Shown here: positions 17,906-26,879 of the stretch, in pieces | Numbering within the stretch: position 1 is the stretch's first letter | Layout of the letters: the number at the start of each line of letters is the position of its first letter | Source of the DNA: Mangrovimonas spongiae | GTDB taxonomy: Bacteria > Bacteroidota > Bacteroidia > Flavobacteriales > Flavobacteriaceae | Assembly: GCF_003944795.1 (NCBI RefSeq) | Contig: NZ_RWBG01000002.1 | Coordinates: 310,001 to 374,000, forward strand | DNA length: 64,000 nt | Reading direction: 5' to 3' | Translations under genes and position numbers: made by a program | The notes under the pieces: model-generated | Seen by the model: only the letters and a program-made list of their open reading frames with translations | The model's database searches: none | What the model was told of the DNA's origin: nothing

Positions 17906-19221
17906 TCTAATGGAGCAATTAATGGCCCTTGTTTTATTTTTTTGCTAGACAAACGCCATGACTTTATTAGCTGAAATAAGATTAACGGCGTCATAAAAAT
18001 CATAAGAAACATTCCCAGTAGGGTTAAGTATTTATGGTTTTTAAAACGATACGGCATGATTGATAAAGGGGTGTTTTTAATTAGTGCTAAAATAGCGGCG
18101 TTCTTTCCAAAATAGCGACGGTAAAAATACAACACACTTGGCACAGGACGCGCATCTAACCATCGTTTTGTTCTAAACGCATCCCAACTCCCCATATCTC
18201 GTAACCCTCCGGAATTTACCTTTAAATGCAAACGTTTAGCTTTAGGGTTAGAGACATTTAAACACCCATTTATATGAACACGTGCGCCAAACTCCCCATC
18301 GCCCATACGTTGTTTTTCAAATTGTCTATCGAACAATCCTATGCGTCGAAACACGTCTTTTTTAATCATAGCATTTCCCGTATCTAATTGGTCACTCACG
18401 CGAAAAAAACTGTAGTGTTTTGGCACTTTAGCCCCAACTTTTGATATAGACACACCCGAGGAGACATCGGCGTTATAATGTTGTAAGCACTTTATATGAT
18501 TCGTTATCCAATCTGTCTCTACGCGACTATCATCATCAAATAATAAAATATACTCGCCTTGACTCTGTTTTATAGCGGTATTTCTGGCCAACCATAAGGC
18601 TTTTTCTTTTTGATATATAACTTGTAAATTAAGGTTCCATCCGTTATAAAAAGCTTCTTGAAAAGACTCGGTTTGATCGACCACAATCACTTCAAAATTT
18701 GGGTAATCTTGTAACTCTAAATCGGTTAAAACATCTTTTAAATATGGGTATCTATTTAAAGTAGGAATAACGACCGTCACTAAAGGTGGTTGTTCTAAAA
18801 GTTTATATTTCCCCAAATTAGGTTGTGCTATAATGGGTGAAAAAAGCGATGCTTTTGGTGTATGGCGACTTTTAAAAAATGCTGATAATTCGGTAAAGGG
18901 GTTTTTAAAAGATAGCAATCGGATGCCCAAAACATACCATACCCAAGGGGCGTTAAAATAAGCACGAATAAATTGGTAATTGTCCTGTATTGATAACGGC
19001 TCTATATGAGTTAATTTATCTTCTACTTCAATCCAGCCTTTTTGTATGGCTTGCCAAGACAAATCATACGATTGCGCTAAGGGTGTTTTATATGGTACGG
19101 CTGGTAGTTGCTCTAATATGTCTTTTGGTAATGCTTCAGGATTTGGAAACACGGTCGCTCCTTTTTGCTTTAGCAAAAAATAATGCGTGGGTTGTATGTA
19201 TTTGTAGAATGTAAAGAGCAT
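17902..19221 (-). CDS. Glycosyltransferase family 2 protein with N-terminal extension
   Basis: About 439 residues. A GT-A domain starts only near residue 150 (VTVVIPTLNRYPYLKDVLTD), with the metal-binding acidic cluster LLFDDDSRVETDW; a hydrophobic segment near the C-terminus may anchor it to the membrane. The roughly 145-residue N-terminal extension has no motif I recognise. I chose ATG 19221 (MLFTFYKY) rather than the ATG 24 bp upstream because it forms a TAATG overlap with the stop of the preceding methyltransferase gene. Confidence 0.83.
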   Translation of the reverse strand: MLFTFYKYIQPTHYFLLKQKGATVFPNPEALPKDILEQLPAVPYKTPLAQSYDLSWQAIQKGWIEVEDKLTHIEPLSIQDNYQFIRAYFNAPWVWYVLGIRLLSFKNPFTELSAFFKSRHTPKASLFSPIIAQPNLGKYKLLEQPPLVTVVIPTLNRYPYLKDVLTDLELQDYPNFEVIVVDQTESFQEAFYNGWNLNLQVIYQKEKALWLARNTAIKQSQGEYILLFDDDSRVETDWITNHIKCLQHYNADVSSGVSISKVGAKVPKHYSFFRVSDQLDTGNAMIKKDVFRRIGLFDRQFEKQRMGDGEFGARVHINGCLNVSNPKAKRLHLKVNSGGLRDMGSWDAFRTKRWLDARPVPSVLYFYRRYFGKNAAILALIKNTPLSIMPYRFKNHKYLTLLGMFLMIFMTPLILFQLIKSWRLSSKKIKQGPLIAPLD

Positions 19222-19961
19222 TATTTTCGCTTTGTGAAACACCAAACAACATGATTAACACTTAACCCATAATAATTTATTTCAGATTGAGGGGCATCTT
19301 TAACTTGCAGTGTTTCTGTCTTAAAGCCTACTGTTTCAAAGCGCTTAAAGTAATCTAAACCACAGCTTCTACAATGATCGTCATGTCCATGTACTTTTTC
19401 ATAATCTTTATAGGGTATAGATGGGTCTTCATATGTTTTAGAGTTATTGACTGGATAAATAGGCACACTCACTAATAGTTTCCCTCCCGGTTTTAGTACA
19501 CGATATACTTCAGAAATCGCTTTAGTATCTTCAACAATATGTTCAAAAACATGCCAAATAATGGCCCGATCGTAAAGAGCATCGGCTAAGGTTAATTGGG
19601 TTAAATCCTGAACGAGATTAACATGAGCAACTTGACGTACATCTAACTTATCGTAGGTTTTTATGTCACCCAAAGTCCGTTTTGCACTTAAATATTCGTT
19701 CCGATTTGGAGCTACATGCAAAACATTTAACCGCTCTCCCGATAACTTAAAATAAGTTATGCTATATGGAATAAGTCTGGTTCTTGCTAGAGAACTGCAT
19801 TTAGGGCAACGCCCTTTTAAAAAATTTTTACCTTGCCAATTACAAACGGGACAATTAACAGCCGTACCTTTCTTTAAAATACGCCAATAATGCCTGTAAA
19901 AAACCTTTTTAAGTTTTATAATATAAGGCTTAGGTGATTTAATGAGTCTTGCTAAATTCAT
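19221..19961 (-). CDS. SAM-dependent methyltransferase with N-terminal zinc ribbon
   Basis: A 246-residue protein. Residues 37-62 carry two CxxC pairs (CPVC and CPKC) that likely bind zinc. A class I methyltransferase fold follows, with LNVLHVAPN for the SAM-binding strand, DRAIIWHVFEHIVED and VYRVLKPGGKLLVSVPIY. A CxxC pair followed by a class I fold is common in methyltransferases of polysaccharide loci; a glycan is the likely acceptor. It is coupled on both sides by overlaps of 1 and 4 bp. Confidence 0.82.
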   Translation of the reverse strand: MNLARLIKSPKPYIIKLKKVFYRHYWRILKKGTAVNCPVCNWQGKNFLKGRCPKCSSLARTRLIPYSITYFKLSGERLNVLHVAPNRNEYLSAKRTLGDIKTYDKLDVRQVAHVNLVQDLTQLTLADALYDRAIIWHVFEHIVEDTKAISEVYRVLKPGGKLLVSVPIYPVNNSKTYEDPSIPYKDYEKVHGHDDHCRSCGLDYFKRFETVGFKTETLQVKDAPQSEINYYGLSVNHVVWCFTKRK

Positions 19962-21019
19962 TTTAAAAACGTTTCAATCGCCTTATTAAAAAAACCTTTT
20001 AACTGTAATATATTTTTCCAAAGCATACGGTTTTCTTGGCACAATTTATCAAATTGATTTGGATTTAAGTTAGCATGAAAATCAAATACTTTTTGTCCAA
20101 TCATATCTAATTCATCTTCCTCTACCCAAACCATGTGTTTTTTCCAGTCGATAGTGTCTTGTAAAGGTAATAATCCATCGGTATTAATATACACAGGAAT
20201 ACGCCCCATGGCTAAGGTTTCGTACAAACGTACGGAAAAATTACCAGCACCACGCGCACAAATGATGTAATCGGACGTTTTCATATTATCATAAAAAGCC
20301 ACACTGCTCGCATGTCGTTCTGCTACTGTTTTCGCTCCCGCGCGATATTGGTTTCTTACAATAAAGTTAGTCCTTACCAATGTTGATTGCTGACACGCGC
20401 GTAAACTTTGGCCTCTAAAAAAAGAACTCGATGTTAATTTTTCTGGCTTATAGGGACGTTGTTTGATATAATATGCCAGGTTTCTTCCCGCTATGTTAAC
20501 CAATTCTTTTGCTCGGGTTATTGCAGACGTACTAGCTTGCCCACAAAACCCTATTGTTGGTTTTTTATGGTATGGTCGCTTAAAAATATGAGATTGTGAA
20601 TAATAGGTTTGTAACGGATCGTTTATAAATACAGGCATGCCCTGGTGGCTATTTGATAGCTTACTTTGATAGCCACTAGCTCTAAATACGACGCTATTAG
20701 AATAATCTGGAATTGGTAAGCCAAAATCCCCCAACATAGCTATCCAGATTGGTTTATTGTACTTTTGGGTGTCTTCAATAAAGTCTTTGGCAACAGACAA
20801 CTGATTGGTGCTATAATAATAATTCCACGACATGGGTAATATAGCAACCTTAGCGTCCTGTATGGTGTTTACAAACTTATAATCCTGATCCGACACACCA
20901 TATAACGCCATTCGTTCCGCATCGGTAAACGTTTCTGGTTTTAAAAATGGTTTTAGTAAGGGGAAAATATCCCTTCTAAATTGATTATTAATATGTTTTT
21001 TGGGATAATATAGTGTCAT
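19958..21019 (-). CDS. Exostosin-like (GT47) glycosyltransferase
   Basis: A 353-residue protein whose C-terminal half carries the exostosin-family signature SDYIICARGAGNFSVRLYET followed by LAMGRIPVYINTDGLLP. The N-terminal half (YYPKKHINNQFRRDIFPLL) has no motif I recognise. Eukaryotic exostosins polymerise heparan sulfate with GlcA and GlcNAc; bacterial members occur in capsule and O-antigen loci with varied donors. It starts at the base where the upstream GT4 gene stops. Confidence 0.8.
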   Translation of the reverse strand: MTLYYPKKHINNQFRRDIFPLLKPFLKPETFTDAERMALYGVSDQDYKFVNTIQDAKVAILPMSWNYYYSTNQLSVAKDFIEDTQKYNKPIWIAMLGDFGLPIPDYSNSVVFRASGYQSKLSNSHQGMPVFINDPLQTYYSQSHIFKRPYHKKPTIGFCGQASTSAITRAKELVNIAGRNLAYYIKQRPYKPEKLTSSSFFRGQSLRACQQSTLVRTNFIVRNQYRAGAKTVAERHASSVAFYDNMKTSDYIICARGAGNFSVRLYETLAMGRIPVYINTDGLLPLQDTIDWKKHMVWVEEDELDMIGQKVFDFHANLNPNQFDKLCQENRMLWKNILQLKGFFNKAIETFLK

Positions 21020-22179
21020 TATTCGTTATAAAATTTCACAAACTGCGCTTGTTGTTGTCCTAAGGTAAAATGGGTTTCTACGCGCTCCCCAGCTTGTTGC
21101 TGTATTACTTGTTGACGATCTTGAGGTAAAGCAACAACTTCTAGCAGCTTTTCTGCTAACAGTTTGGGCTGTTGTTTTGGCACGACCCAACCTGTCTTGC
21201 CGTCTATCACATTTTCGGGAAGCGCACCGCCATCAGACACCACACATAAACATCCTACAGCTTGCGCTTCTAATACGGCATTACAAAAGCCTTCGGATAA
21301 ACTATATTGAATATATATATCTGAGTTATGAAGTTGCTCGATAACTGCTTTTGGTGCTAACTTTCCTAATAAAACAACTTCCTTATGCAAGTCTAATTGA
21401 TGTATTGCAAACAGAAGTTCTTCACGCATTTTCCCCTCGCCTATTATTTTATATGTAAATTCAACACCTTGTGCTTTAAGTCGTACTAGAGCTTCTAAGG
21501 TTTCTAGCAATCCTTTTATCCAATGTAATCGAGCTACCGTTATTATTTGTAATGGTTTATCTGTATAACTTGTCTGTTGCCTGTTAAACAAATTTGTGTT
21601 AATAGCAGGTGTAATAATCGCGTGTGATGTTTTTTCTGATACCCCTAAACCATAGGCTTTTCCCAGTAAGTAATTAGAAATAGCGTGCACTTTATCAACA
21701 TACTTCCATAGTTCAGTATAGCAATTGTTATGCTTTAAGGGATAAACATCTATATCATACCCTCGTAAACTTACTGCCATTTTAGCCCCAATAGCTTTAG
21801 CTAGTGTTTCGCGTTGTAATGCCATAGTTGCAAACCCAAAGTGTAGCCAATCTAAATTGGATTTTAAAATGGGCGCATTTATATAGACTTGCTTGAGAAA
21901 TTGCTTTAAATTATCTGGTTTTTCTATTGTATACCATCTTTTTACACGACGCCCATACGGCAACAACCCTAAAAACACTCTAAATACATTAATAGCTTGA
22001 AGTACAGAATATCTTGTCACCTTTGAAAATAGTTTCACCTCGCACCCGTCAAACCCTGTTTTGTTATCTTGACAAAATAAAACCACTTGAAACCCACTTT
22101 TTTGTAAGCCTTCAATTTTTGACTTAAAAAAGGTTTCGGAATATGCGGGTGCTTGCGATAAAACGAGGCCTATTTTCAT
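21019..22179 (-). CDS. Glycosyltransferase family 4 protein
   Basis: A 386-residue GT-B glycosyltransferase beginning MKIGLVLSQAPAYSETFFKS, the start typical of the WcaL/AmsK-like group. The acceptor side has VSLRGYDIDVYP and HAISNYLLGKA; the donor side has IITVARLHWIKGLLETLEAL and EGFCNAVLEAQAVGCLCVVS. The gene at 31810 has the same layout (SLRGTHIHISP, HAVSQDMKTEA), so the two look like distant paralogues. Specificity unknown. Confidence 0.87.
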   Translation of the reverse strand: MKIGLVLSQAPAYSETFFKSKIEGLQKSGFQVVLFCQDNKTGFDGCEVKLFSKVTRYSVLQAINVFRVFLGLLPYGRRVKRWYTIEKPDNLKQFLKQVYINAPILKSNLDWLHFGFATMALQRETLAKAIGAKMAVSLRGYDIDVYPLKHNNCYTELWKYVDKVHAISNYLLGKAYGLGVSEKTSHAIITPAINTNLFNRQQTSYTDKPLQIITVARLHWIKGLLETLEALVRLKAQGVEFTYKIIGEGKMREELLFAIHQLDLHKEVVLLGKLAPKAVIEQLHNSDIYIQYSLSEGFCNAVLEAQAVGCLCVVSDGGALPENVIDGKTGWVVPKQQPKLLAEKLLEVVALPQDRQQVIQQQAGERVETHFTLGQQQAQFVKFYNE

Positions 22180-22183
22180 TTAA

Positions 22184-23287
22184 CTAATTAACTACACTTT
22201 TGTAAAGCTTTTCATGCTTGTGTACTTCTTGAGTCATTTCAAAGCATTTTTCAACCAAAACTCTATAATCTAATCCTTTTTTCTGTAAATCTTGTTTTGA
22301 CAAACTTAACAAGCTATCTAACTTAAGTGTTAAACTAGTAACATCTCCAGCCTTGAAAAGGGCTTCTGGAAACTCGATTAACTGATCTTTTATTCCTGGA
22401 ATATTAGATCCTAAAACTACTTTTCCACACGCCATAGCTTCTAATAACGCGACTGGCGACCCTTCACGTCTACCTTCATTTTTTGTTGGTAATACAAATA
22501 CTTCGGCTTGGTGTATATATGGACGAACATCTAAGACCTTTCCTGTGAAAGTCACTATATCTTCTAGTTGTAATATACGCACCTGCTCCTTTAACATATT
22601 TCCATAGGGGTTAGATACATCTCCAACCAAAAGTAAATGCCAATTGGAATATTTACCTTTTAGAGTATTAAAGGCTTCTATTAGCAACTCAATGCCTTTT
22701 ACAGGCACCATATTGGCGACACAAATTATATATCTAAACGCGTTACTTTCTTTTGAATTTTCTAAATTAAGAGAGAAATGATTAACATCAACTCCTCTAG
22801 GGATAAGATATACTTTTTTTGATTTTGGATAAAATTGCTTAATCATATCGGTGTTTTGAACCACAATTTTTGTGGCCAACCAGCTTCGTAACAACCATGC
22901 GTTTTTTGAAGCGCCTCCCCAACCCATATTCTTCTTAGTAAATACCCATGGTATTCCTGCTAATTTTGCTGCAAGTCCTTCGGAATAATCGGCACTATAA
23001 TTAAAACTATGAATAATATCTGGCTTAATAGACTTAAATTTTCTAGACACCCGCCAGCATCCCGATAACAAGGTTGTTATAGGGCGCGCTTTATTTAAAT
23101 AATGATACACATGAATGGGGTAACCAGAAGCTTCAACAGTTTTAAAAAAATCACCTCTAGTGTGTAAACACATAATATGCGGCTCGTAAAGATTATTATC
23201 TAACCCTTTTACTAGGTTAAGTAATGCCTTCCCACTTCCTGCCGTATCAAAATTAGGTATGGTAAATAAAATCTTTACTTTCGCCAT
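22184..23287 (-). CDS. Glycosyltransferase family 4 protein
   Basis: About 367 residues. I set the start at MAKVKILFTIPNFDTAGSGK, eleven codons inside the longest frame, because this is where the first Rossmann strand begins and it reduces the overlap with the asparagine synthase gene to 13 bp. Donor-binding half: ICVANMVPVKGIELLIEAF, VTFTGKVLDVRPYIHQAEVF and EGSPVALLEAMACGKVVLGS. Specificity unknown. Confidence 0.86.
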   Translation of the reverse strand: MAKVKILFTIPNFDTAGSGKALLNLVKGLDNNLYEPHIMCLHTRGDFFKTVEASGYPIHVYHYLNKARPITTLLSGCWRVSRKFKSIKPDIIHSFNYSADYSEGLAAKLAGIPWVFTKKNMGWGGASKNAWLLRSWLATKIVVQNTDMIKQFYPKSKKVYLIPRGVDVNHFSLNLENSKESNAFRYIICVANMVPVKGIELLIEAFNTLKGKYSNWHLLLVGDVSNPYGNMLKEQVRILQLEDIVTFTGKVLDVRPYIHQAEVFVLPTKNEGRREGSPVALLEAMACGKVVLGSNIPGIKDQLIEFPEALFKAGDVTSLTLKLDSLLSLSKQDLQKKGLDYRVLVEKCFEMTQEVHKHEKLYKSVVN

Positions 23288-25110
23288 GTCATTAAAGCAT
23301 ACAGGGTAAATATAGGCCATTTATAATCAGCTTGCTTATTATAATGGATATTAATCATATCTTCTATAGCCGAACGGCTAAAGCCAAACGTTGCAACATC
23401 GTTGTCTAATAAACGTTCTGTAATAATAGGGTTTAAATCCTCTCGTAACCATTTTCCTAAGGGTACGGAAAATCCTTTTTTAGTTTTTTCTTTTGGTATA
23501 GAAGGGAACCGTTGGCGCATCATCTGTTTTAAAAGGTGTTTTCGTTTATGGGCTCCATAACTTAACATGGGGTCTAACTGTAAACTCGCTTCAATTAATT
23601 GCTTATCTAAAAAAGGCACCCGTACTTCCAAGCTATTTTGCATACTTGCCAAGTCTACTTTTCGCAAAGTTTTTTGCATCATCCCATAAAACTCAGCATG
23701 TCTCATATTTGTTAATAATGTTCTAGTATCTTTAGTATTGGTATAGTTATACACCGTATACTGTTCGGGTAAAGCGACTGTGCTTAGTTCTGGTGCTACC
23801 GCTTGTAATAACGTTGTTCTAAACCGAGAGTGTAAGCCTTGGTGCGCTACGTTTTGAGACGGTGCTAGCAACACCGCATTTAAGCGTTTATTTCCTGTGG
23901 TGTATTTATCAAAACCATATAGTGCCTGACGTATTATTTTGGGGTAGTGTTGATATTGAATGTTTTTACCAATACTCCAAAAGCGTTCGTACCCAAAAAA
24001 CAACTCATCGCCACCATCACCACTCAAGGCTACGGTAACATGCTTTTTAGCTAATTTGGACACCATATAAGTGGGTAAAATACTAAAATCGGCTAAGGGT
24101 TCATGTAGAGATTTCATGGCGCTGTCCCAATAACGTAACATTTCAGCACTTGACAAATGCCAAATATGTTGTTGACACTCTAAAGCTTGAGCAAACTGTT
24201 TAGCACGTTCTGTTTCGTCGTGTACCTGACTATCAGATCCTATAGTAAATACTTGACCGTTTTGTTGCTGTTTTTTTATTGATGAACACACTAAAGAGGA
24301 GTCTACGCCGCCAGATAAAAATGCTCCTAAAGGAACATCGGAACGTAATTGCCGTGCCACACTATCATCTAGTACATCACTTATATACGTCATTCCTTCT
24401 TCTATATTAAAAATAGATGGCGATACTGTTTTAGGCAGTTCCCAATAGCGATGATGTGTTTTTCGTCCTTCTTTTGAAATAGAAACGATTTCTCCAGGCA
24501 GCACTTGATATGTGTCTTCGTACAATCCAAAGGGTGCTGGCATAACATGCTGTTCTAAATACAACTTTAATACAGCTGTATCGATACTTTTATGAGAAAA
24601 ACGTGGATGTGCTATAACCTGATCGTACTGGCTGGCAGCTATTAGTGTACCTCCATCCCAACCATAAAACAATGGCTTAATTCCAGCAAAATCACGAACC
24701 AAACTTATGGCTTGTGTGTCTGTATCGTAAATGATCATTGCAAACATCCCGTTTAGAGCTTCAACCGTTTTTTTAATTCCCCAAGCTTCTAAACACACCA
24801 CTATAGTTTCGGAATCACTATGACCTTTGTAAGGTGTTTCTGATAATTGCTTTCGTAACTCTAAATGGTTGTATATTTCACCATTAAATACTAGAATGTA
24901 CCGACCTTGTGGACTGCGCATAGGTTGTTGTCCTGCATCGCTAACATCTAAAATACTTAATCGGTTAAACCCTAATTGTATGTCTTTTTGATTACTCCAA
25001 TACTGCTGGTCGTCTGGACCACGATGATTGGACATCGCTAATATACTAGTAAATAAAGATTTAGACTGCAGCGTATGTGTTCTATTATATTCAGCTAGAA
25101 ATCCGCACAT
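23275..25110 (-). CDS. Asparagine synthase-family glutamine amidotransferase
   Basis: A 611-residue two-domain enzyme. Cys2 (MCGFLAEYN) is the N-terminal nucleophile of a class II glutamine amidotransferase domain (about 2-215: NHRGPDDQ, FNGEIYN). The synthetase domain has the PP-loop SGGVDSS (266-272) and SGDGGDELFFGYERF. In housekeeping AsnB the product is asparagine, but homologues in polysaccharide loci, such as WbpS of Pseudomonas aeruginosa O6, amidate uronic acids. The UDP-HexNAc dehydrogenase and 4-epimerase in the same locus make that plausible here. Confidence 0.9.
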   Translation of the reverse strand: MCGFLAEYNRTHTLQSKSLFTSILAMSNHRGPDDQQYWSNQKDIQLGFNRLSILDVSDAGQQPMRSPQGRYILVFNGEIYNHLELRKQLSETPYKGHSDSETIVVCLEAWGIKKTVEALNGMFAMIIYDTDTQAISLVRDFAGIKPLFYGWDGGTLIAASQYDQVIAHPRFSHKSIDTAVLKLYLEQHVMPAPFGLYEDTYQVLPGEIVSISKEGRKTHHRYWELPKTVSPSIFNIEEGMTYISDVLDDSVARQLRSDVPLGAFLSGGVDSSLVCSSIKKQQQNGQVFTIGSDSQVHDETERAKQFAQALECQQHIWHLSSAEMLRYWDSAMKSLHEPLADFSILPTYMVSKLAKKHVTVALSGDGGDELFFGYERFWSIGKNIQYQHYPKIIRQALYGFDKYTTGNKRLNAVLLAPSQNVAHQGLHSRFRTTLLQAVAPELSTVALPEQYTVYNYTNTKDTRTLLTNMRHAEFYGMMQKTLRKVDLASMQNSLEVRVPFLDKQLIEASLQLDPMLSYGAHKRKHLLKQMMRQRFPSIPKEKTKKGFSVPLGKWLREDLNPIITERLLDNDVATFGFSRSAIEDMINIHYNKQADYKWPIFTLYALMTWRK

Positions 25111-25116
25111 TTAAGG

Positions 25117-25878
25117 TTAGTATTCTAATTTTAGGTTGGTCTTTTGACCAAGATAAGGCAAAATTTTTGCTTTGGCGTATAAATGTTCCAATTTGAAAGT
25201 TTGAATTATTTTTTCAACCCCTTCTATAGTATTAAGTCCATCTAAGTCAACAGTTATATAAGTTATATTTGGGTATTGTGCTTTGTATTTTTCAGCTAAA
25301 GCATAGGTTTCATCGTAATACCACTCTAAAAGTTTTTTTGAGTATTTAACAATACATTTAGGATATGTTTTTTCTATCTGGTTTCGTTCGCCTCGCACAA
25401 ATTCATACCCCTTAAAAAGTGCTCTATAAAACATATATGTTAAAAATGACAAAGGTGGTTTTATAATAGCTAAACGGTAGGGTGTTATAATCCACTTACG
25501 TCCTGTATACGTAAAAGGTCCCGAATGTACCCGTTGTGTACTCTCTACCACTTGTTCTTTATCTCGTTTTAAAATAACAACTCCTATCTCATCTTCTGGA
25601 ATATATTTAGGCAGCTCCCAACCAAAGCTTTTAATAAATATATGGGACGTGTCTACATATAACGATTCTGAATGTTTTTTAATATGTTTCACTTTATTAG
25701 GCATAACATGCTTAAGAGGCGCTGTTTTTCCTGCCAAATATGAACGCATAATACCATGATGCAAAATGGGTTTTTGTTCATGGAAAGCTTGGCATTTTTC
25801 TAAAGCCCCTAACAACTTACATAAATACGCTGTACCTGAGCGCCCTGTGGATATGCAGAAAATGTATTTAACTCCCAT
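25117..25878 (-). CDS. P-loop sulfotransferase-like protein
   Basis: A 253-residue protein with the 5'-phosphosulfate binding loop STGRSGTAYL (from Ser10) directly after the first strand YIFCI, as in PAPS-dependent sulfotransferases. A second feature is VVILKRDKEQVVEST near the middle, at the expected place of the 3'-phosphate-binding Arg/Ser. It probably sulfates the polysaccharide or a lipid-linked intermediate in the cytoplasm. It is one of three such genes in the locus, and neither of the others closely resembles it in sequence. Confidence 0.75.
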   Translation of the reverse strand: MGVKYIFCISTGRSGTAYLCKLLGALEKCQAFHEQKPILHHGIMRSYLAGKTAPLKHVMPNKVKHIKKHSESLYVDTSHIFIKSFGWELPKYIPEDEIGVVILKRDKEQVVESTQRVHSGPFTYTGRKWIITPYRLAIIKPPLSFLTYMFYRALFKGYEFVRGERNQIEKTYPKCIVKYSKKLLEWYYDETYALAEKYKAQYPNITYITVDLDGLNTIEGVEKIIQTFKLEHLYAKAKILPYLGQKTNLKLEY

Positions 25879-26878
25879 TTTTTATAGTTTTCATGTAAAC
25901 ATTTAGGATATAGAAAAAGTAAAATTTATAAAAGTTTAAGCTACCTGTTAAAGCGGTAATCCAGATGAAAGGTTGTAAAAGCCAAGGAAGATGCAATGGT
26001 AATATCTCTCTCTTTAGTTTTTTCTTTAATTTAAATCGGTTTTTCACCCCATGTGTTAAAGCTAACATCTTAGGCAAATAACCATATACTCTTTTAAAAA
26101 CTTCAGTTTTAAATTGAAGTGGTACCTGATTTAACAAAAGAAAAGGCAAATGCTCTTTAACCAATGGTTCCCAATAAGTAAACTCTTTAGGTTGCAATCT
26201 ATTCTGCTTAGATACTGTAGATGCGCTATGTCTAAAGTATAATAATACATGCTTATCAATACATCCAATATCACACATCATTCCTAATTTAACATGAAAT
26301 GCAGCATCTTCACCTAAAAGCAATTCCGTATTGAATTTGCCCACCTTTTTAAAAACATTTTTCCTATGTAAAAAACTAGAAATCCCCGGTAACATGCTAT
26401 AATTCATCCACCTAACACCATAGTATGGTGCTTTATGCACTACAAAATTTAACGTTTCTTGCTCACTAATTTGTGTATTTTTTAGATTAGATGTAGACTT
26501 TATAGTATTACCAAAAACACTATCTAGTAAAGGGTTTGATTCTAATAAAGAATATAATGTTTTTAACGCATTATTAAATAGCTCATCATCCACATCAAAA
26601 AAATATATATAGTCTCCTTTAGCATATTTTAGTCCTGTATTTCTTGCTGCTGCAGCTCCTTGAACCGCTTCATGATATAAAAAGACCCGGCTATCTTGTT
26701 CTTGAATAGATTGAATTATGACTTCACTGTCATCTGTTGAATTATTATTTACAAAAATAAGTTCGAAATGTTCTATCTTTTGATTAATTATAACACTGTA
26801 AGCTGTTTTAATAAAAGAAGCTCCATTATATATAGGGATAATTATACTTATTAAACTTGTTTTAGCCCCTTCTTTCAT
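25868..26878 (-). CDS. Glycosyltransferase family 2 protein
   Basis: A 336-residue GT-A glycosyltransferase: N-terminal SLISIIIPIYNGASFIKTAY, nucleotide-binding FVNNNSTDDSEV, and the metal-binding motif YIYFFDVDDELF. The GT-A core ends near residue 220; the C-terminus is basic with a hydrophobic stretch (HLPWLLQPFIWITALTG) that may associate with the membrane. It overlaps the sulfotransferase-like gene by 11 bp and lies one base from the upstream asparagine-synthase-like gene. Confidence 0.87.
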   Translation of the reverse strand: MKEGAKTSLISIIIPIYNGASFIKTAYSVIINQKIEHFELIFVNNNSTDDSEVIIQSIQEQDSRVFLYHEAVQGAAAARNTGLKYAKGDYIYFFDVDDELFNNALKTLYSLLESNPLLDSVFGNTIKSTSNLKNTQISEQETLNFVVHKAPYYGVRWMNYSMLPGISSFLHRKNVFKKVGKFNTELLLGEDAAFHVKLGMMCDIGCIDKHVLLYFRHSASTVSKQNRLQPKEFTYWEPLVKEHLPFLLLNQVPLQFKTEVFKRVYGYLPKMLALTHGVKNRFKLKKKLKREILPLHLPWLLQPFIWITALTGSLNFYKFYFFYILNVYMKTIKNGS

Positions 26879-26879
26879 C